38,233 bases of DNA, from assembly GCA_017860575.1 (NCBI GenBank), contig JAGDMS010000005.1, positions 1 through 38,233 of the forward strand, given 5' to 3'. Under the pieces are notes generated by a model. That model was not told the origin of the DNA. It did not search any database and was given only the letters and a program-made list of their open reading frames with translations. Shown piece after piece: positions 36,366 to 38,233 of the stretch (position 1 is the stretch's first letter; each line of letters starts with the position of its first letter). The position numbers were made by a program, and so were the translations under genes. The stretch comes from Deltaproteobacteria bacterium (GTDB lineage Bacteria > Desulfobacterota > Binatia > HRBIN30).

Positions 36366-37338
36366 CGCCAAGGTCCGCGAGGTCTGGCCCGGAATTTACA
36401 TCGTCCACTTGCCACTGCCGGTACGCCCCACCATCGTCAATGTGTATCTACTGCACAGTGGCGACGAATGGGTGCTGGTGGACACCGGAGTCGACACCGC
36501 CGAGAGCAAAGCGGCCTTCGACACCGCCCTGGCGCAGATTGGGTGCCCGCCGGATGGGATGACCCGCGTGATCTGCACCCACCACCACCCTGACCACTTC
36601 GGTTGTTCGCGCGCCTATCGCGAGCGATCGGGTGCGCGCCTGTACATGAATCGGCTCGAGTACGAAATCGCAAGTGCGTTCGGGCGCGGGCGGCGCAGCG
36701 AGGATGTGACCGCGTTTTTCATCCGTAACGGCGTACCCATCGAGCGCTTCGTGCAGATCCCCTCGCCCGCGGCATTCTGGTCGGAAATGTACCGGCCAGC
36801 CACGCCCGACCATTTCATCGAAGACGGCGAGGTGCTGACCTTCGGCGACTTGCAGATCGAGGTGATCACCACCCCCGGCCACACCGCGGGGCACTGCGTC
36901 CTCTACCTCCGGCGGCAGCGGTTGCTGATCTCGGGAGATCATCTCCTACCCAAGATCACACCCCACGTCGGCTTCTACCCGGGGGGGCCGGAAAATCCGC
37001 TGCGAGACTTTCTGGAGTCGCAGCGCAAGATCCAGCGCTTCGACGTCAATCTTGTCCTCCCGGCGCACGGCGGCACGTTCCCCGATCACCGCCACCGTGC
37101 CAACCAGATTATTCACCATCATGAGTACCGGCTGCAGGAGATGATCGACGCCATTCGCCGGCAGGGTCGAACGGCATACGAGATTGGCTGCCTCTGCTTT
37201 GGCTTCGACGTCGGCAGCCCGCTCATGGTCCAGATCCCGGCCACCTTCGAGACCTTGGCGCACCTACAATACCTCCATGCGCAGGGACGTGTCGTCCGCG
37301 AGGACCACGGCGAACAGACCTTGTACCGGGCAACGTGA
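36358..37338 (+). CDS. Metallo-beta-lactamase-fold hydrolase
   Basis: A 326-residue cytoplasmic hydrolase. Metal-binding residues: THHHPDH (His75, His77, Asp79, His80), His175 in TPGHTAGH, Asp194 in SGDH and His237 in PAHGG, forming a complete two-metal site. The C-terminal 80 residues resemble the winged-helix tail of LACTB2-type and related proteins. The substrate (thioester, lactone or RNA) cannot be told. The ATG overlaps the dodecin-like stop by eight bases, which couples the two. No catalytic residue is missing. Confidence 0.9.
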   Translation: MSDAKVREVWPGIYIVHLPLPVRPTIVNVYLLHSGDEWVLVDTGVDTAESKAAFDTALAQIGCPPDGMTRVICTHHHPDHFGCSRAYRERSGARLYMNRLEYEIASAFGRGRRSEDVTAFFIRNGVPIERFVQIPSPAAFWSEMYRPATPDHFIEDGEVLTFGDLQIEVITTPGHTAGHCVLYLRRQRLLISGDHLLPKITPHVGFYPGGPENPLRDFLESQRKIQRFDVNLVLPAHGGTFPDHRHRANQIIHHHEYRLQEMIDAIRRQGRTAYEIGCLCFGFDVGSPLMVQIPATFETLAHLQYLHAQGRVVREDHGEQTLYRAT

Positions 37339-37363
37339 CGCCGGAACCGCTCGACATCTGGAT

Positions 37364-37408
37364 TGGAGCGCGCTGACGCACAGCGGCCGAACATGGCCGC
37401 GCGCTCCA
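37364..37408. repeat. Nested inverted repeat after the hydrolase gene
   Basis: Outer arms TGGAGCGC (37364-37371) and GCGCTCCA (37401-37408), with an inner stem GCGGCC (37383-37388) and GGCCGC (37395-37400) and an 11-base bulge on one side. It lies 25 bases past the hydrolase stop. There is no T-run on either side, so it is not a standard intrinsic terminator; an RNA structure protecting or ending the transcript is possible. Confidence 0.5.
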
Positions 37409-37476
37409 CACCCATGTTCGGATCAAGCATCAGGAGTTGCCCAGCACCGCGCGGCGTCTGTGACGCCATCGTCCAC

Positions 37477-37494
37477 GACCGCGCACCCGCGGTC
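37477..37494. repeat. Small hairpin upstream of the DsbA-like gene
   Basis: Stem GACCGCG (37477-37483) with CGCGGTC (37488-37494) and a four-base loop, 76 bases before the DsbA-like start. In the 232-base spacer it is the second inverted repeat. No T-run follows. Role unknown; it could be an operator or leader structure. Confidence 0.4.
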
Positions 37495-37570
37495 CTGCCC
37501 TGCACAGTTGAGTCACTGGAGGCAGCGTGATAACACAACCACCGATCCCCACAAGAAAGAGAGGAGATTT

Positions 37571-38233
37571 ATGAAGCGGCACACGTTTTTTGGCACCGGC
37601 GCATTTGCCTTGGTGGGACTGGCTTTGTTCCTGACGTCAGGGGCGCGCGCAGCCGATGACGCCATGACGAAATCCGTGATCGAGTATTTCCGCCGTAAGG
37701 CCAACATCCCACCGACCATGCAGGTCGAAGTGAAGGACCTGAAGGCATCGAAGATCAAAGGTGCCAAAACTGGGACGCTCAGTTTTGGCGGTCGGTCAAC
37801 CGAGTTCACGGTTTCCGACGACGGCCATTACGCTTTCTTTGGGGAAGTCGAAGACCTGACTGTCGATCCGTTTGCGGCCGTCATGAAGAAGATTTCGTTG
37901 AAGGACGTCGCCTCCAAGGGCCCGGCAGATGCGAAGGTCACCATCGTCGAGTACTCCGATTTCCAGTGCCCCTACTGCTCGCGCGGCTATCAGGTCATGG
38001 AAAGCCAGGTGCTCAAGGAGTACGGAGACAAGGTCCGTTTCGTGTACAAGAATTTCCCGCTCCCCATGCACCCCTGGGCGGAGCCTGCGGCCATTGCCAC
38101 GATCTGCGCGCGTCAGCAAAAACCCGAGGCCTTCTGGAAGCTCTATGACTACTACTTCCAGAATCAGCGGGACATCACCCCGCAGAACTTGAAAGAAAAG
38201 TCGCTCGAGGTGCTCAAAGATAGCGGGGTGGAT
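37571..38233 (+). CDS. DsbA-like periplasmic thiol oxidoreductase (3' end cut by window)
   Basis: At least 221 residues, open to the last base of the window. Signal peptide at residues 1-27 (ALVGLALFLTSGARA, then Ala-Asp). Residues 28-115 form an N-terminal extension like that of long DsbC/DsbA-type disulfide-bond proteins. From residue 122 there is a thioredoxin fold with the active site CPYC (Cys133, Cys136) in YSDFQCPYCSR, the KNFPLPMHPWA stretch and an AIATICARQQ helix. CPYC and the FPL-x-x-HPWA block fit the DsbA/BdbD-like thioredoxin family (DSBA_oxidored/Thioredoxin_4). Start ATG 37571 after GAGAGGAG (37557-37564). It may help fold the cysteine-bearing secreted proteins of this cell; that is inference. 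Confidence 0.88.
   Translation, partial: MKRHTFFGTGAFALVGLALFLTSGARAADDAMTKSVIEYFRRKANIPPTMQVEVKDLKASKIKGAKTGTLSFGGRSTEFTVSDDGHYAFFGEVEDLTVDPFAAVMKKISLKDVASKGPADAKVTIVEYSDFQCPYCSRGYQVMESQVLKEYGDKVRFVYKNFPLPMHPWAEPAAIATICARQQKPEAFWKLYDYYFQNQRDITPQNLKEKSLEVLKDSGVD

Overview
The window is a GC-rich, gene-dense chromosomal segment from a Gram-negative bacterium. An LptD-type outer-membrane protein, lipoproteins and Sec-type signal peptides show an outer membrane. Complex I subunits, a Fur regulator and a complete tryptophan operon point to a free-living, respiring prototroph. The gene order (argS, a SPOR protein, trpEGDCFBA, folC, lptD) and overall style resemble uncultured deltaproteobacterial-type lineages such as Binatota/Desulfobacterota. 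That placement is inference only: no rRNA gene is present. I see no tRNA, rRNA, CRISPR array, transposase or phage gene.

Layout. (1) 1-11615, plus strand: the 3' end of argS, a membrane-anchored SPOR protein, all seven trp functions as separate genes, folC and lptD. Most junctions overlap or lie within a few bases, so this looks like one long transcription unit. (2) 11616-16155: a gene-poor spacer, then two tandem minus-strand paralogous secreted proteins of unrecognised family with a near-consensus promoter and a strong terminator. Divergent from them is a seven-repeat FG-GAP lipoprotein with its own terminator. (3) 16191-20988: a two-gene heterodimeric ABC exporter translationally coupled to a zinc-peptidase-like lipoprotein. 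(4) 20829-23363, minus strand: an ABC-2-type exporter permease and its ATPase, whose 3' end runs 160 bp into the converging peptidase gene. (5) 23553-28481, plus strand: a small helical protein, a DUF3187-like envelope protein, a tandem universal stress protein, a small conserved-looking protein, Fur, a stand-alone tRNA-binding domain and a cation/Ca2+-exchanger-family transporter. (6) 28664-36077: nuoA, H, J, K, L, M, N, i.e. only membrane-arm subunits of complex I. (7) 36153-38233: a dodecin-like protein overlapping a metallo-beta-lactamase-fold hydrolase, then a DsbA-like thiol oxidoreductase cut by the window edge.

How the genes work together. Region 1 couples tryptophan synthesis with folate polyglutamylation and LPS export. 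Region 6 supplies the proton-pumping arm of complex I, so the electron-input subunits (NuoB, CD, E, F, G, I) must lie elsewhere or this complex uses a different partner. The least explained material is the pair of cysteine-bearing secreted paralogs. Other points for a second look are two 7-bp tandem repeats (one ending on the nuoM start codon), a dodecin without the flavin-stacking tryptophan, and the membrane-arm-only complex I operon.
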